A DNA stretch of 64,000 nucleotides from Flavobacterium shii (GTDB taxonomy: Bacteria > Bacteroidota > Bacteroidia > Flavobacteriales > Flavobacteriaceae). How positions within the stretch are numbered: position 1 is the stretch's first letter; the number at the start of each line of letters is the position of its first letter. The notes under the pieces are model-generated. The model did not search any database and was not told the origin of the DNA. It was given only the letters and a program-made list of their open reading frames with translations. Shown here piece after piece: positions 1-8,751 of this stretch. Position numbers and translations under genes: made by a program. The DNA is taken from NCBI RefSeq assembly GCF_025847235.1, contig NZ_JAOZEW010000001.1:124001-188000 (forward strand), in the 5' to 3' direction.

Positions 1-1673
1 ATCTCAATTAACTTAGTTGGATCATTGTCCAGATCGACCATGTTTCCAGCTTCCTTAGCAGCTTGAGTTCCGCTATTCATTGCAACACCTACATCTGCTT
101 GTGCAAGAGCGGGTGCGTCATTCGTACCATCACCCATCATTGCGACAAGTTTACCCATTTGTTGCTCATTTTTAATGTAGTTCATTTTATCCTCAGGTTT
201 AGCCTCGGCAATAAAATCATCTACACCAGCAGCTTCGGCAATAAACTTAGCCGTAAGGGGATTATCTCCTGTAACCATTACCGTTTTTACACCCATTTTT
301 CTCAAACGGTCAAAACGTTCTTTCATTCCCGTTTTAATGATATCTTGTAATTCGATAACACCTTGCACTTGGTTGTTTTTAACAACTACCAATGGTGTTC
401 CTCCTTTAGACGAAATATCAATTACTTTTTGAGCAGTATCATTTGGAAAAACATTCCCAGCCTGAAGCGAGATATTTTTAGCAGCATCCTGAGCACCTTT
501 TCTAATATTGGTTCCGTCTTTTAAAACAACACCACTAGTTCTGGTTTCTGCAGTAAACTTGATTAAAGTAGCTCCCTCAATAGATAAATTTTGAGCCACA
601 GCCGGACCAGCCAATTCTACAATACTTTTCCCTTCTGGAGTATCATCTGCAAGAGAACTTAATACCGCAGATTCAATGAATTCTTTTTCCGAAACACCTT
701 GAGCAGGATAAAAATTAGTTGCTTTTCTATTTCCTATAGTAATAGTTCCAGTTTTATCCAGAAGCAATACATCAATATCTCCGGCAGTTTCTACCGCTTT
801 TCCAGATTTTGTAATTACGTTCGCACGCAACGCTCTATCCATACCCGCAATTCCGATTGCCGAAAGCAAACCACCAATTGTTGTTGGAATTAAACATACA
901 AAAAGAGATATAAAAGCAGCAATTGTTATCGGAGCATTGGCATAATCTGCAAATGGTTTTAAAGTAACACAAACAATCACAAAGATTAATGTAAATGCAG
1001 CCAACAAAATAGTCAATGCAATTTCATTTGGTGTTTTCTGACGGCTTGCACCTTCTACCAAAGCAATCATTTTATCAAGAAAACTTTCGCCTGGTTCAGA
1101 AGTTACGATAACTTTAATTTTATCCGACAATACTTTTGTTCCTCCAGTTACCGATGATTTATCTCCACCAGCTTCCCGAATCACAGGAGCACTTTCTCCA
1201 GTAATCGCACTTTCGTCAATAGTTGCCAACCCTTCGATGATTTCACCATCAGTTGCAATTAAATCTCCAGCTTCACAAACGAAAACATCACCTTTTTTTA
1301 ATTCCGAAGAACTAATATTTTTGATTTCTCCGTTAGCAAGAATTTGTCTTGCTGGGGTTTCTTCCCGTGTTTTTCTTAAACTATCCGCTTGAGCTTTACC
1401 TCTGGCCTCGGCAATTGCTTCGGCAAAATTGGCAAACAAAAGTGTGGCTAATAAAATTAAAAACACAATTAAATTATAAGTAAAACTACCTTGGTCCTGT
1501 GCTCCCATTAATATGGAAATACAAACGGCAAACATAATGGCAGTTCCTATTTCTACGGTAAACATTACCGGATTTTTAATCATCAATTTTGGGTTAAGCT
1601 TCACAAAAGATTGCACCAAGGCATCTTTTACCTGCTTACTTTCAAACAATGAATTGGATTTATTGTTAGTCAT
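1..1673 (-). CDS. kdpB: Potassium-transporting ATPase subunit KdpB (partial)
   Basis: Catalytic P-type ATPase subunit of the high-affinity K+ importer KdpFABC; it hydrolyses ATP in the cytoplasm to power K+ movement through KdpA. The frame opens at the ATG ending at 1673 and runs off the window edge, so about 557 of the usual ~680 residues are present. Visible landmarks are an N-terminal membrane hairpin (about residues 40-85), the actuator TGES motif near 157, the phosphorylated DKTGT motif near 304, the MVTGDNP hinge near 467 and MGDGTNDAP near 512. It lies downstream of kdpA in the same orientation. The identification is secure; only the C-terminus is missing. Confidence 0.97.
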   Translation of the reverse strand, partial: MTNNKSNSLFESKQVKDALVQSFVKLNPKLMIKNPVMFTVEIGTAIMFAVCISILMGAQDQGSFTYNLIVFLILLATLLFANFAEAIAEARGKAQADSLRKTREETPARQILANGEIKNISSSELKKGDVFVCEAGDLIATDGEIIEGLATIDESAITGESAPVIREAGGDKSSVTGGTKVLSDKIKVIVTSEPGESFLDKMIALVEGASRQKTPNEIALTILLAAFTLIFVIVCVTLKPFADYANAPITIAAFISLFVCLIPTTIGGLLSAIGIAGMDRALRANVITKSGKAVETAGDIDVLLLDKTGTITIGNRKATNFYPAQGVSEKEFIESAVLSSLADDTPEGKSIVELAGPAVAQNLSIEGATLIKFTAETRTSGVVLKDGTNIRKGAQDAAKNISLQAGNVFPNDTAQKVIDISSKGGTPLVVVKNNQVQGVIELQDIIKTGMKERFDRLRKMGVKTVMVTGDNPLTAKFIAEAAGVDDFIAEAKPEDKMNYIKNEQQMGKLVAMMGDGTNDAPALAQADVGVAMNSGTQAAKEAGNMVDLDNDPTKLIE

Positions 1674-1709
1674 TTTCTTTTATATTATTTTATTTAGTTG
1701 ACTGTTTCC

Positions 1710-1844
1710 TAACACATAGAAACATAGATTTTTTTATTATAAGATTAAGGCGTTTCACTTTTATATAGTTTACATAGCTATGTAAAAAAATGAGTTTTCT
1801 TTAATTTCCTTAATTATTTATATTAACTATGTTTCTATGTGTTA
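1710..1844. repeat. Long inverted repeat between kdpA and kdpB
   Basis: The 18-bp arm TAACACATAGAAACATAG at 1710-1727 is repeated as its exact reverse complement at 1827-1844. A second palindrome, TTACATAGCTATGTAA, sits between the arms. The segment fills most of the spacer between kdpB and kdpA. It could act as a processing or attenuation structure in the kdp mRNA, or be one copy of a dispersed flavobacterial element; the sequence alone does not decide. Confidence 0.7.
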
Positions 1845-1875
1845 AAAATTGCGTCTATCATTCAAAAATGAATTA

Positions 1876-3597
1876 TTATTTAAGTGTAAAGAACTCCGCT
1901 AAAGGTCCAAGCGCCAACGCTGGGAAGAATGATAAGGCGGCGATAATTGCGATTACAGCAAAAACCATTACTCCAAAAATAGAAGTGTCTGTTTTTAAAG
2001 TTCCTGCACTTTCCGGAATATATTTTTTATTAGCAAGTAACCCCGCAATAGCCAATGGCCCGATTATAGGAAGGAAACGACTCAATAACAATACAATTCC
2101 TGTAGTAATATTCCAGAACGGATTGTTATCTCCTAAACCTTCAAAACCAGAACCGTTATTGGCTGCACTTGAAGTATATTCATATAACATTTCCGAAAAT
2201 CCATGATTACCTGGATTGTTTAACCAACCTGTTGCATTCCCATTAAACCAATACCCCATTGCAGTATCATTTGCAGCAAAATAAGATGCCAAAGCCGTTC
2301 CTGATAATATTAATAAAGGATGAAGAATAGCAATAAAAGCAGCGATCTTAACTTCCCGAGCTTCGATTTTCTTTCCTAAAAATTCAGGAGTTCGACCAAC
2401 CATTAAACCAGAAATAAATACCGCCAGAATAATGAAAACATAAAAATTAAGAATACCAACTCCACAACCACCATAAAATGCATTGACCATCATGGCAAGC
2501 AATTCCATAGCGCCAGATACTGGCATCGAGCTATCATGCATACTATTTACAGAACCCGTAGAGATTACAGTTGTTGCAATGCTCCAAAAACCTGAAATAG
2601 CAGGTCCTAAACGAACCTCCTTACCTTCCATTGCTCCTGTTGCTTGGGCAATACCCATTCGTTCGATAGCAGGGTTTCCATTAATTTCACTAATAACTGT
2701 TGGGATAACCAGTAATAAAAATCCAACCGTCATAACGCCAAAAATAACGTATGATAATTTTCTTTTCTTTAGATAAAAACCTAAGGCAAAAATCATCGAA
2801 AACGGAATAATTAATTGCGCCCATAATTCGACAGCATTAGTAAAATAAGTAGGGTTTTCTAATGGATGTGCCGAGTTGGCTCCAAAAAAACCACCACCAT
2901 TTGTACCTATATGTTTTATGGCAATAAACGCTGCAGCTGGTCCACGAGAAACTTCTACATGATCACCTTGTAAAGTAGTAATCGCATCTTTACCTTCAAA
3001 AGTCATTGGTGAACCACTAAATACCAAAGCAATAGCGGCAATAGCCGAAAGTGGTAATAAAATACGAGTACAACTTTTGATAAAATAATTATAAAAATTA
3101 CCCAATTTATCGGTAGTTCTTTCTTTCATTGCAGTAAAAACCATTGCTGCAGCAGCCATTCCGACACCAGCCGAAACAAATTGCAAGAACATCAAGAACA
3201 TTTGTGATAAATAAGATACGCCGCTTTCACCCGAATAATGTTGTAAATTACAATTTACTACAAATGAAATGGCAGTATTAAATGCCAAATCTGGACTCAT
3301 CGACGGATTGTTGTCGGGGTTTAAGAATAGCGACCCTTGAAACAATAAGATAAAAAAACAAAGAAAGAACCAAACCATGTTTATACTTAAAAGTGCTTTT
3401 AAGTGTTGCTTCCAGTTCATTTCTTCGGTGGAATTGATTCCACTGATTTTAAAAATAAATTTTTCAATTGGATTGAAAATCGGGTCTAGTAATGTTTTAT
3501 CTCCCAAATAAACTTTAGCTATATATTTCCCCAAAGGAATGGCTAAAACTATCGAAATGATAAAAATACTGATGACGCCAAATAATTCTGTGTTCAT
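1876..3597 (-). CDS. kdpA: Potassium-transporting ATPase subunit KdpA
   Basis: Channel-like subunit of KdpFABC that selects and conducts K+ across the inner membrane. It has 573 residues, close to the family's ~560, and many hydrophobic segments. The four selectivity-filter-like regions are recognisable: NCNLQHYSGE, GTNGGGFFGANSAHP, GSVNSMHDSSMP and NNGSGFEGLG, each matching known KdpA filter loops. It follows kdpF on the minus strand and precedes kdpB after a spacer holding an inverted repeat. No frame damage is seen. Confidence 0.98.
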   Translation of the reverse strand: MNTELFGVISIFIISIVLAIPLGKYIAKVYLGDKTLLDPIFNPIEKFIFKISGINSTEEMNWKQHLKALLSINMVWFFLCFFILLFQGSLFLNPDNNPSMSPDLAFNTAISFVVNCNLQHYSGESGVSYLSQMFLMFLQFVSAGVGMAAAAMVFTAMKERTTDKLGNFYNYFIKSCTRILLPLSAIAAIALVFSGSPMTFEGKDAITTLQGDHVEVSRGPAAAFIAIKHIGTNGGGFFGANSAHPLENPTYFTNAVELWAQLIIPFSMIFALGFYLKKRKLSYVIFGVMTVGFLLLVIPTVISEINGNPAIERMGIAQATGAMEGKEVRLGPAISGFWSIATTVISTGSVNSMHDSSMPVSGAMELLAMMVNAFYGGCGVGILNFYVFIILAVFISGLMVGRTPEFLGKKIEAREVKIAAFIAILHPLLILSGTALASYFAANDTAMGYWFNGNATGWLNNPGNHGFSEMLYEYTSSAANNGSGFEGLGDNNPFWNITTGIVLLLSRFLPIIGPLAIAGLLANKKYIPESAGTLKTDTSIFGVMVFAVIAIIAALSFFPALALGPLAEFFTLK

Positions 3598-3766
3598 AAT
3601 TTAATTTTTTTAAGAGACAAATGTTTTCTCGTGAAATGTTTTCCTGCAAAATATTGATTACAAAATGTGAGAAATAAAAACAAACCGATGCATTACATCT
3701 AACCTTCTTACATTTCACATCTTACTTATAATAGTTCACATTATCTCATATCACTTTTATACATTA

Positions 3767-3844
3767 TTAAAATTTTTCGGGTTTGATTAGTACATAAACC
3801 AAATAGCCGAAAACGGCAAGGGCAATAATAAATAGTGCAATCAT
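3767..3844 (-). CDS. kdpF: Small membrane subunit KdpF
   Basis: A 25-residue single-pass hydrophobic peptide (MIALFIIALAVFGYLVYVLI, then KPEKF) directly upstream of kdpA. Size, hydrophobicity and position match KdpF, which stabilises the KdpABC complex in the membrane. Its start lies 3 bp after the stop of another tiny membrane-peptide gene, indicating co-translation. Confidence 0.85.
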   Translation of the reverse strand: MIALFIIALAVFGYLVYVLIKPEKF

Positions 3845-3847
3845 AAT

Positions 3848-3934
3848 TTAAATTTTTTCAAAAAATTCGACAGATTTAAAACAAATCGCAAAGAGTAAAA
3901 CTGCCAGTGCGAGTAAAAGAATAGTGATTAACAT
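3848..3934 (-). CDS. Tiny membrane peptide upstream of kdpF
   Basis: A 28-codon frame encoding a hydrophobic N-terminal stretch (MLITILLLALAVLLFAICF) and a short charged tail ending EFFEKI. It is 3 bp upstream of kdpF in the same orientation. The hydrophobic profile resembles KdpF, so it may be a second, diverged KdpF-like peptide. No function is proven; the call rests on the start, clean frame, membrane profile and tight operon spacing. Confidence 0.6.
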   Translation of the reverse strand: MLITILLLALAVLLFAICFKSVEFFEKI

Positions 3935-4030
3935 AGGTTTTGGATTATTTAGATTATTATTTTTAGACTCAGAGATTAGGAGATGCAAGACTATCAGAGA
4001 CAAGACTTAGAGATAATCGATTTAGTCCTT

Positions 4031-4100
4031 ATTATCTTGTTTCTATTATCTTGTTTCTATTATCTTGTTTCTATTCTCCTGCTTCTATTCTCCTGCTTCT
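4031..4100. repeat. Five 14-bp tandem repeats
   Basis: Three exact copies of ATTATCTTGTTTCT (4031-4072) are followed by two copies of ATTCTCCTGCTTCT (4073-4100). The array sits just downstream of the 93-aa gene's stop. It resembles the 14-bp array at 17386-17469, also next to a gene's 3' end. It probably varies in copy number between strains. Confidence 0.85.
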
Positions 4101-4112
4101 TACTTCTCTTCT

Positions 4113-4394
4113 TTACACACCCGATGCATGAATTTGCTTGCTATACTCAGCCTTCAGCGATTTTGGAAATAAATCCGAAATCGTACAGTGCCGTAATTCC
4201 ATGAAAGAAGAAACAGAGAAAACGTACACATTCGAAATGGCACTTTTCGTTTCATAACTCCCTGTAATATATAACCGCTCGGCAAGCGCCAGACATTTTT
4301 TTGCTCTAACGATATTCCCGCTAATGATTGCTGTCTTAGTGATTTCGGCAAACCGTTCTGCTTGCTTGTAAATCGTGGTGACTTGATTTTTCAT
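4113..4394 (-). CDS. Conserved hypothetical protein of the kdp locus
   Basis: A 93-residue soluble, mostly helical protein (starts MKNQVTTIYK) between the sigma-54 regulator and the kdp genes, all on the minus strand. I recognise no catalytic motif. Helical content with alternating Ala/Leu and Lys/Glu suggests a small protein-protein interaction domain, and placement suggests a role with the Kdp system. The alternative frame in the same region (65 aa, 4154-4351) is a shadow because it starts inside and shares no support. Function unknown. Confidence 0.65.
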   Translation of the reverse strand: MKNQVTTIYKQAERFAEITKTAIISGNIVRAKKCLALAERLYITGSYETKSAISNVYVFSVSSFMELRHCTISDLFPKSLKAEYSKQIHASGV

Positions 4395-4513
4395 AAGAAT
4401 GATTTTTTTTGTTCTCCATCCCTTATGCCAAAATATATTCCAAAAAAAAACATTTTTTACAAAACACTGTAAACTAAAACCTTATCAAATTTACTTAAAA
4501 ATTAGACACAAAA

Positions 4514-4541
4514 AAAGCCTATCATAATGATAGGCTTTTCT
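4514..4541 (-). terminator. Rho-independent terminator after the sigma-54 regulator
   Basis: Perfect stem AAGCCTATCA/TGATAGGCTT with a short loop, with A-rich and T-rich flanks, placed 18 bp beyond the stop of the response-regulator gene. It would separate this gene from the downstream kdp-locus genes. Confidence 0.8.
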
Positions 4542-4558
4542 CAAAATAGTATGTTTTA

Positions 4559-5899
4559 TTAATGAATATTGTATTCGTCTAATTTCCGATAAAGAGTCGC
4601 AATTCCTATTTCGAGTAATCGTGCAGTCTCGGCTTTATTGCCTTTGGTATAATTAAATACCTTCTGGATATGTAGTTTTTCGACACTTTGCATAGAGAAT
4701 GCCGATACACTTTTATTCGTTTTAACTACTTGGTGCTGCATTTCATACGGCAAAACATCCGAAGTTAAAACCTCACCATTTACCAAAATAACCGATCGTT
4801 CTATAACGTTTTTCAATTCACGGATATTTCCAGGCCATTGATACGATTCCATTTTTTGCATAAAACCTTCGTCAATAGACAATGCTTTCTTATTTGTTTT
4901 TTCAGAAAACTGTTTTACGTAATAATACGCCAATGGTTCGATATCTTTTATTCTTTCGCGCAAAGGCGGAATTTTAATCTCAAAAATATTCAATCTAAAA
5001 TACAAATCCGAGCGAAAACGGTGTTCTTCACTTTCTGTTTTTAAATCCCTATTCGTTGCCGCAATTAATCTAAAATTAGATTTTCGCGGAGTCGTGTCCC
5101 CAATCTGAATGTATTCGCTAGATTCCAGAACACGCAATAACTTGGCTTGTAGTTCCAATGGCATTTCCCCTATTTCGTCCAGAAATAAAGTACCTCCATT
5201 GGCTTCCTCTATAAATCCTTTTTTATCTTTAATAGCGCCTGTAAAAGCACCTTGTTTGTGTCCGAATAATTCGCTTTCGAGGATTTCTTTACTAAAAGTA
5301 CTGCAATTTAATGCCACAAATGATTTACCAACCCTATTACTGTTTTCATGAATAGACTGAGCAAAAACCTCTTTCCCTGTTCCGGTTTCACCCGTTAAAA
5401 GTACTGTTGAATCGGTTTTGGATACTCTACGTGCCAAATCGATAACCTGCTCCAATCCTTTGGATTTTCCTATAATATTATCAAATGAATATTTATCCGA
5501 AATCCGTTTTTCAAGTTGTTTAACCTTCTTTTGCAATTGCCCTTTTTCCAAAGCTTTATATAAAAGCGGAATAATCTTATCGTTATCATCCCCTTTCACA
5601 ATATAATCGAAAGCGCCATTTTTCATGGCTTGAACACCATCCGAAATTTTACCAAAAGCCGTCAACAGGATAACTTCGGTAGTAGGAAAACCTGTTTTTA
5701 TTTTTTGAACAAAGTCAACTCCATTTCCGTCAGGAAGTTTAACATCACACAGTACGACATCAATATCATTGTGTTCCAGTTTTTTGTAACCCGATTTCAA
5801 ATCTGGTGCTTCAAAAACTTCAAAACCTTCCGAGCGTATGATTCTGGCGAGAAGATTACGTAATTTTTCTTCGTCGTCAATAATTAGAATATTTTTCAA
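4559..5899 (-). CDS. Sigma-54-dependent response regulator (NtrC family)
   Basis: A 446-residue transcription activator in the NtrC layout. An N-terminal receiver carries the phospho-acceptor at about D52 in [11 protein letters not shown]. The central AAA+ domain has Walker A GETGTGKE (about 167-176) and the GAFTGA loop that contacts sigma-54. The C-terminal Fis-like helix-turn-helix ends in [20 protein letters not shown]. It is the first minus-strand gene before the kdp locus, so it may control kdp. The cognate kinase is not in the window, and I found no convincing -24/-12 sigma-54 promoter ahead of the kdp genes. Confidence 0.93.
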   Translation of the reverse strand: MKNILIIDDEEKLRNLLARIIRSEGFEVFEAPDLKSGYKKLEHNDIDVVLCDVKLPDGNGVDFVQKIKTGFPTTEVILLTAFGKISDGVQAMKNGAFDYIVKGDDNDKIIPLLYKALEKGQLQKKVKQLEKRISDKYSFDNIIGKSKGLEQVIDLARRVSKTDSTVLLTGETGTGKEVFAQSIHENSNRVGKSFVALNCSTFSKEILESELFGHKQGAFTGAIKDKKGFIEEANGGTLFLDEIGEMPLELQAKLLRVLESSEYIQIGDTTPRKSNFRLIAATNRDLKTESEEHRFRSDLYFRLNIFEIKIPPLRERIKDIEPLAYYYVKQFSEKTNKKALSIDEGFMQKMESYQWPGNIRELKNVIERSVILVNGEVLTSDVLPYEMQHQVVKTNKSVSAFSMQSVEKLHIQKVFNYTKGNKAETARLLEIGIATLYRKLDEYNIH

Positions 5900-6603
5900 A
5901 ATGGGGATTTGTGAATTAGTTTTTCAAAATTAGTTATTTTACCCATTTGTTAATTAAATACTTTAAAATACTTTTTTAGTATAAAATAATCCATTCTTTT
6001 ATTTAGGAGCTATCTCCAGCTGTACACTATATCTTTTATGGCAAACACTACCATAAAAGGGTATCTCCCGAAGTCTCGGGACCATCCGCGCTAAAAATAA
6101 AACAGATGACTTATATAACTTCAATGACAACAGGTTCCACACATCTGAAATCGTTAGTCTAAAATCTTAAATCAAAAGACAATGATAACCTATAAACTCT
6201 TTCCGTACTATCGATTTCTGCTTTGAATTGCCTCCTGCTTTAGTTGGAGGTACAAAAAGTAAAATTTGAACTGGCTTTAGCCAAATGCTAGATTCATTTG
6301 GCTAAAGCCTTAATTTATTATCAATTATTAAACCTCCAGCTAAAGCAGGAGGCAATTCATAATTTAGCATATAAACTCAGATTCAAATAAACCAAATATG
6401 TCACCACAATGATAACAGGTACAATTACATCTAAAATCAATTTGTAAGCACAGAAAGAATTTCCGCACTATCGAGGTTTAAAAAAATTGATTTTATTACT
6501 TTTACAGATTCAAAATATAAATCAATCCCCTCCCGCCCTATCTCTGATCCCGAAATTTCAGGACAGAATCAGGATCAGGATCGGAACTAAATCATAGATT
6601 ACA
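5900..6603. other. Intergenic region with no gene; one repeat element
   Basis: About 700 bp between the divergently transcribed sigma-54 regulator and panB. No convincing frame on either strand. It holds the 134-bp nested inverted-repeat element at 6225-6358 and fragments of the ACATCTgAAATC type that recur near 6430 and 30180. Confidence 0.7.
6225..6358. repeat. Nested inverted-repeat element, copy 1
   Basis: Outer arms GAATTGCCTCCTGCTTTAG and CTAAAGCAGGAGGCAATTC are reverse complements. Inside lies a second inverted repeat built on GGCTTTAGCCAAAT and ATTTGGCTAAAGCC. A second copy is at 57856-57990. No coding capacity, so a mobile miniature element or BIME-like repeat that forms a double hairpin in RNA. 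Confidence 0.85.
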
Positions 6604-7422
6604 ATGTCTGTAGCAAAAAAAGATTATAAAAGAATTACGACCAAATCATTAATTGACATGAAAGCCAATGGGCAAAAAATCTCAATGCTTACGGCCTACG
6701 ATTATACAATGGCCAAAATTGTAGATACTGCCGGAATCGATGTAATTCTTGTGGGAGACTCAGCTTCGAACGTAATGGCGGGTCACGAAACTACATTGCC
6801 AATTACTTTGGACCAAATGATTTATCATGCATCATCAGTAGTTAGAGCTGTAGAAAGAGCTTTGGTTGTGGTAGATTTACCTTTCGGAAGCTACCAATCG
6901 GATCCGAAGGAAGCTTTACGCTCTGCTATCAGAATCATGAAAGAAAGTGGTGGTCATGCAGTAAAACTAGAAGGCGGAAAAGAAATTAAAGATTCTATAA
7001 AAAAGATATTAAACGCTGGAATTCCTGTTATGGGACATTTGGGTTTAACACCACAATCGATATACAAATTCGGAACATACACCGTTCGTGCCAAAGAAGA
7101 AGATGAAGCCGAAAAACTAATCGAAGATGCAAAATTGTTAGAGAAAATTGGTTGTTTTGCATTAGTTCTAGAAAAAATCCCTGCACATTTAGCCGAAAAA
7201 GTTGCCAAAAGTATCTCAATTCCAGTTATTGGAATCGGTGCTGGTGGTCAGGTTGATGGTCAAGTTCTGGTAATTCACGATATGCTAGGAATGAACAATG
7301 AGTTTAGTCCTCGTTTCTTGAGACGTTACATGAATTTATACGAAGAAATGACAAAAGCAATTGGTCAATATGCCGCTGATGTAAAATCTAGCGATTTCCC
7401 TAATTCTGGAGAGCAATACTAG
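6604..7422 (+). CDS. panB: 3-methyl-2-oxobutanoate hydroxymethyltransferase
   Basis: First committed enzyme of pantothenate/CoA synthesis; it transfers a hydroxymethyl group from 5,10-methylene-THF to alpha-ketoisovalerate in the cytosol. 272 residues, the normal length. Family signatures are visible in order: [54 protein letters not shown], and the C-terminal [19 protein letters not shown]. The start [13 protein letters not shown] is well placed. It is monocistronic-looking, followed by an inverted repeat and the four-helix-bundle gene. Confidence 0.97.
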   Translation: MSVAKKDYKRITTKSLIDMKANGQKISMLTAYDYTMAKIVDTAGIDVILVGDSASNVMAGHETTLPITLDQMIYHASSVVRAVERALVVVDLPFGSYQSDPKEALRSAIRIMKESGGHAVKLEGGKEIKDSIKKILNAGIPVMGHLGLTPQSIYKFGTYTVRAKEEDEAEKLIEDAKLLEKIGCFALVLEKIPAHLAEKVAKSISIPVIGIGAGGQVDGQVLVIHDMLGMNNEFSPRFLRRYMNLYEEMTKAIGQYAADVKSSDFPNSGEQY

Positions 7423-7439
7423 ATTTAGACTTTCTTAGA

Positions 7440-7541
7440 CTTTTAGACTTCTTAGATTATTGTTTTTTTGTTTTTTTTGTGGTATAAATCTTATTTTATA
7501 CGCTAATTTTACAAACCTCAATAATCTAAGAAGTCTAAGTA
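7440..7541. repeat. Inverted repeat of TCTAAG-type sequence
   Basis: TTAGACTTCTTAGATTATTG near 7443 is the reverse complement of CAATAATCTAAGAAGTCTAA near 7520. Related AATCTAAGAAGTCTAAG runs recur at 7925-7987, so this sequence family flanks the four-helix-bundle gene on both sides. It may mark insertion of that gene, or serve as a terminator for panB. Confidence 0.6.
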
Positions 7542-7571
7542 AGTCTAACAATCTAATAATCTTAAAAGAAA

Positions 7572-7922
7572 ATGCATCAATTTAAAGAACTAGGAATATG
7601 GAAAAAGAGCAGATTGCTTTGTTCTAAAATTTATAATGTCACTGCTACATTTCCTAGTGAAGAAAAATTCGGAATCACAAATCAACTCAGAAGAGCATCA
7701 GTTTCAATTCCATCCAATATTGCTGAAGGTTCATCAAGAAACTCTAATAAAGATTTTGCACGATTTTTAGAAATTGCCATTGGGTCTGCTTATGAAGTAG
7801 AAACACAACTTTTGATCTCGTCTGATTTAGGATTTATTACAGAAGAAAATACAATTGAATTAACCAATTTATTGGAAGAAATTATTAAAATGACATCACG
7901 GTTTAGAGCTACTTTATTATAA
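7572..7922 (+). CDS. Four-helix bundle protein (S23/IVP family)
   Basis: 116 residues matching the small four-helix bundle family first found encoded in 23S rRNA intervening sequences. Typical features are an N-terminal FKELGIWKKSRLLCSKIY, the central FGITNQLRRASVSIPSNIAEGSSR and a C-terminal leucine-rich helix. The biochemical role of the family is unknown; it is scattered in Bacteroidetes genomes. Here it is bordered on both sides by TCTAAG-type repeats, consistent with a mobile or recently inserted gene. Confidence 0.88.
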   Translation: MHQFKELGIWKKSRLLCSKIYNVTATFPSEEKFGITNQLRRASVSIPSNIAEGSSRNSNKDFARFLEIAIGSAYEVETQLLISSDLGFITEENTIELTNLLEEIIKMTSRFRATLL

Positions 7923-7989
7923 TCTTTTAATCTAAAAGTCTAAAATCTAAGAAGTCTAAGCCAGTCTAAAAATCTAAGCCAGTCTAACT

Positions 7990-8679
7990 ATGAAAATCAT
8001 TTCAACCAAAGATAATCTCCAAGTTCTACACGAAGACAACCATATTATTGTTGTTAATAAGCGCGTAGGCGATATTGTACAAGGTGATAAAACGGGTGAC
8101 AAACCACTATCGGAAGTTGTAAAGGAATATATAAAAGACAAATACAATAAACCTGGCGAAGTATTTCTGGGTGTGATTCATCGTTTGGATCGTCCTACTA
8201 CAGGAATCGTTGTTTTTGCCAGAACAACTAAGGCGCTAACACGCATGAATGAATTGTTCAGTAATCGCGAAACTCAAAAAACCTATTGGGCAGTTGTTAA
8301 AAATAAACCAGTAGAAACAAGTGCTAAATTAGTTCATTACTTAAAAAGAAACGAGAAAAATAATACTTCGAAAGCACATTTAAAAGAAGTTCCCGATAGC
8401 AAACTAGCAAGTCTAGATTATACTATTATTAAAGAACTTCAGAATTATGTGGCTCTTGAAATTAATTTACATACCGGAAGACATCATCAAATTAGAGCAC
8501 AACTTTCGGCAATTGGCTCTCCAATAAAAGGAGACTTAAAATATGGTTTTGACCGAAGTAATCCCGATGGAGGAATTCATCTCCATGCTCGAAAACTTAC
8601 CTTTATACATCCCGTAACCAAAGAATCACTTACAATAATTGCTCCTACTCCAGATGAAGTGATATGGAATGCTATATGA
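7990..8679 (+). CDS. RluA-family pseudouridine synthase
   Basis: 229 residues. The catalytic motif HRLDRPTTGIVVFART supplies the Asp that attacks uridine; the C-terminal part shows LHTGRHHQIRAQL and GDLKYG, both typical of RluA/RluC/RluD relatives. There is no S4 domain, so this is a short RluA-type enzyme modifying rRNA or tRNA. The target cannot be assigned from sequence. It stands alone on the plus strand. Confidence 0.92.
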   Translation: MKIISTKDNLQVLHEDNHIIVVNKRVGDIVQGDKTGDKPLSEVVKEYIKDKYNKPGEVFLGVIHRLDRPTTGIVVFARTTKALTRMNELFSNRETQKTYWAVVKNKPVETSAKLVHYLKRNEKNNTSKAHLKEVPDSKLASLDYTIIKELQNYVALEINLHTGRHHQIRAQLSAIGSPIKGDLKYGFDRSNPDGGIHLHARKLTFIHPVTKESLTIIAPTPDEVIWNAI

Positions 8680-8751
8680 TTTTTGAATAAAAACTACTTT
8701 TATTTAAAATTTTAAAATTAACTTGCATAGTAAAACTAAGCTGATTTTAAA

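Noticed and set aside
4395..4460. Possible sigma-54 (-24/-12) promoter ahead of the kdp-locus genes
   Set aside because: TTGGCATAAGGGATGG has a -24-like part but lacks the GC of the -12 element.
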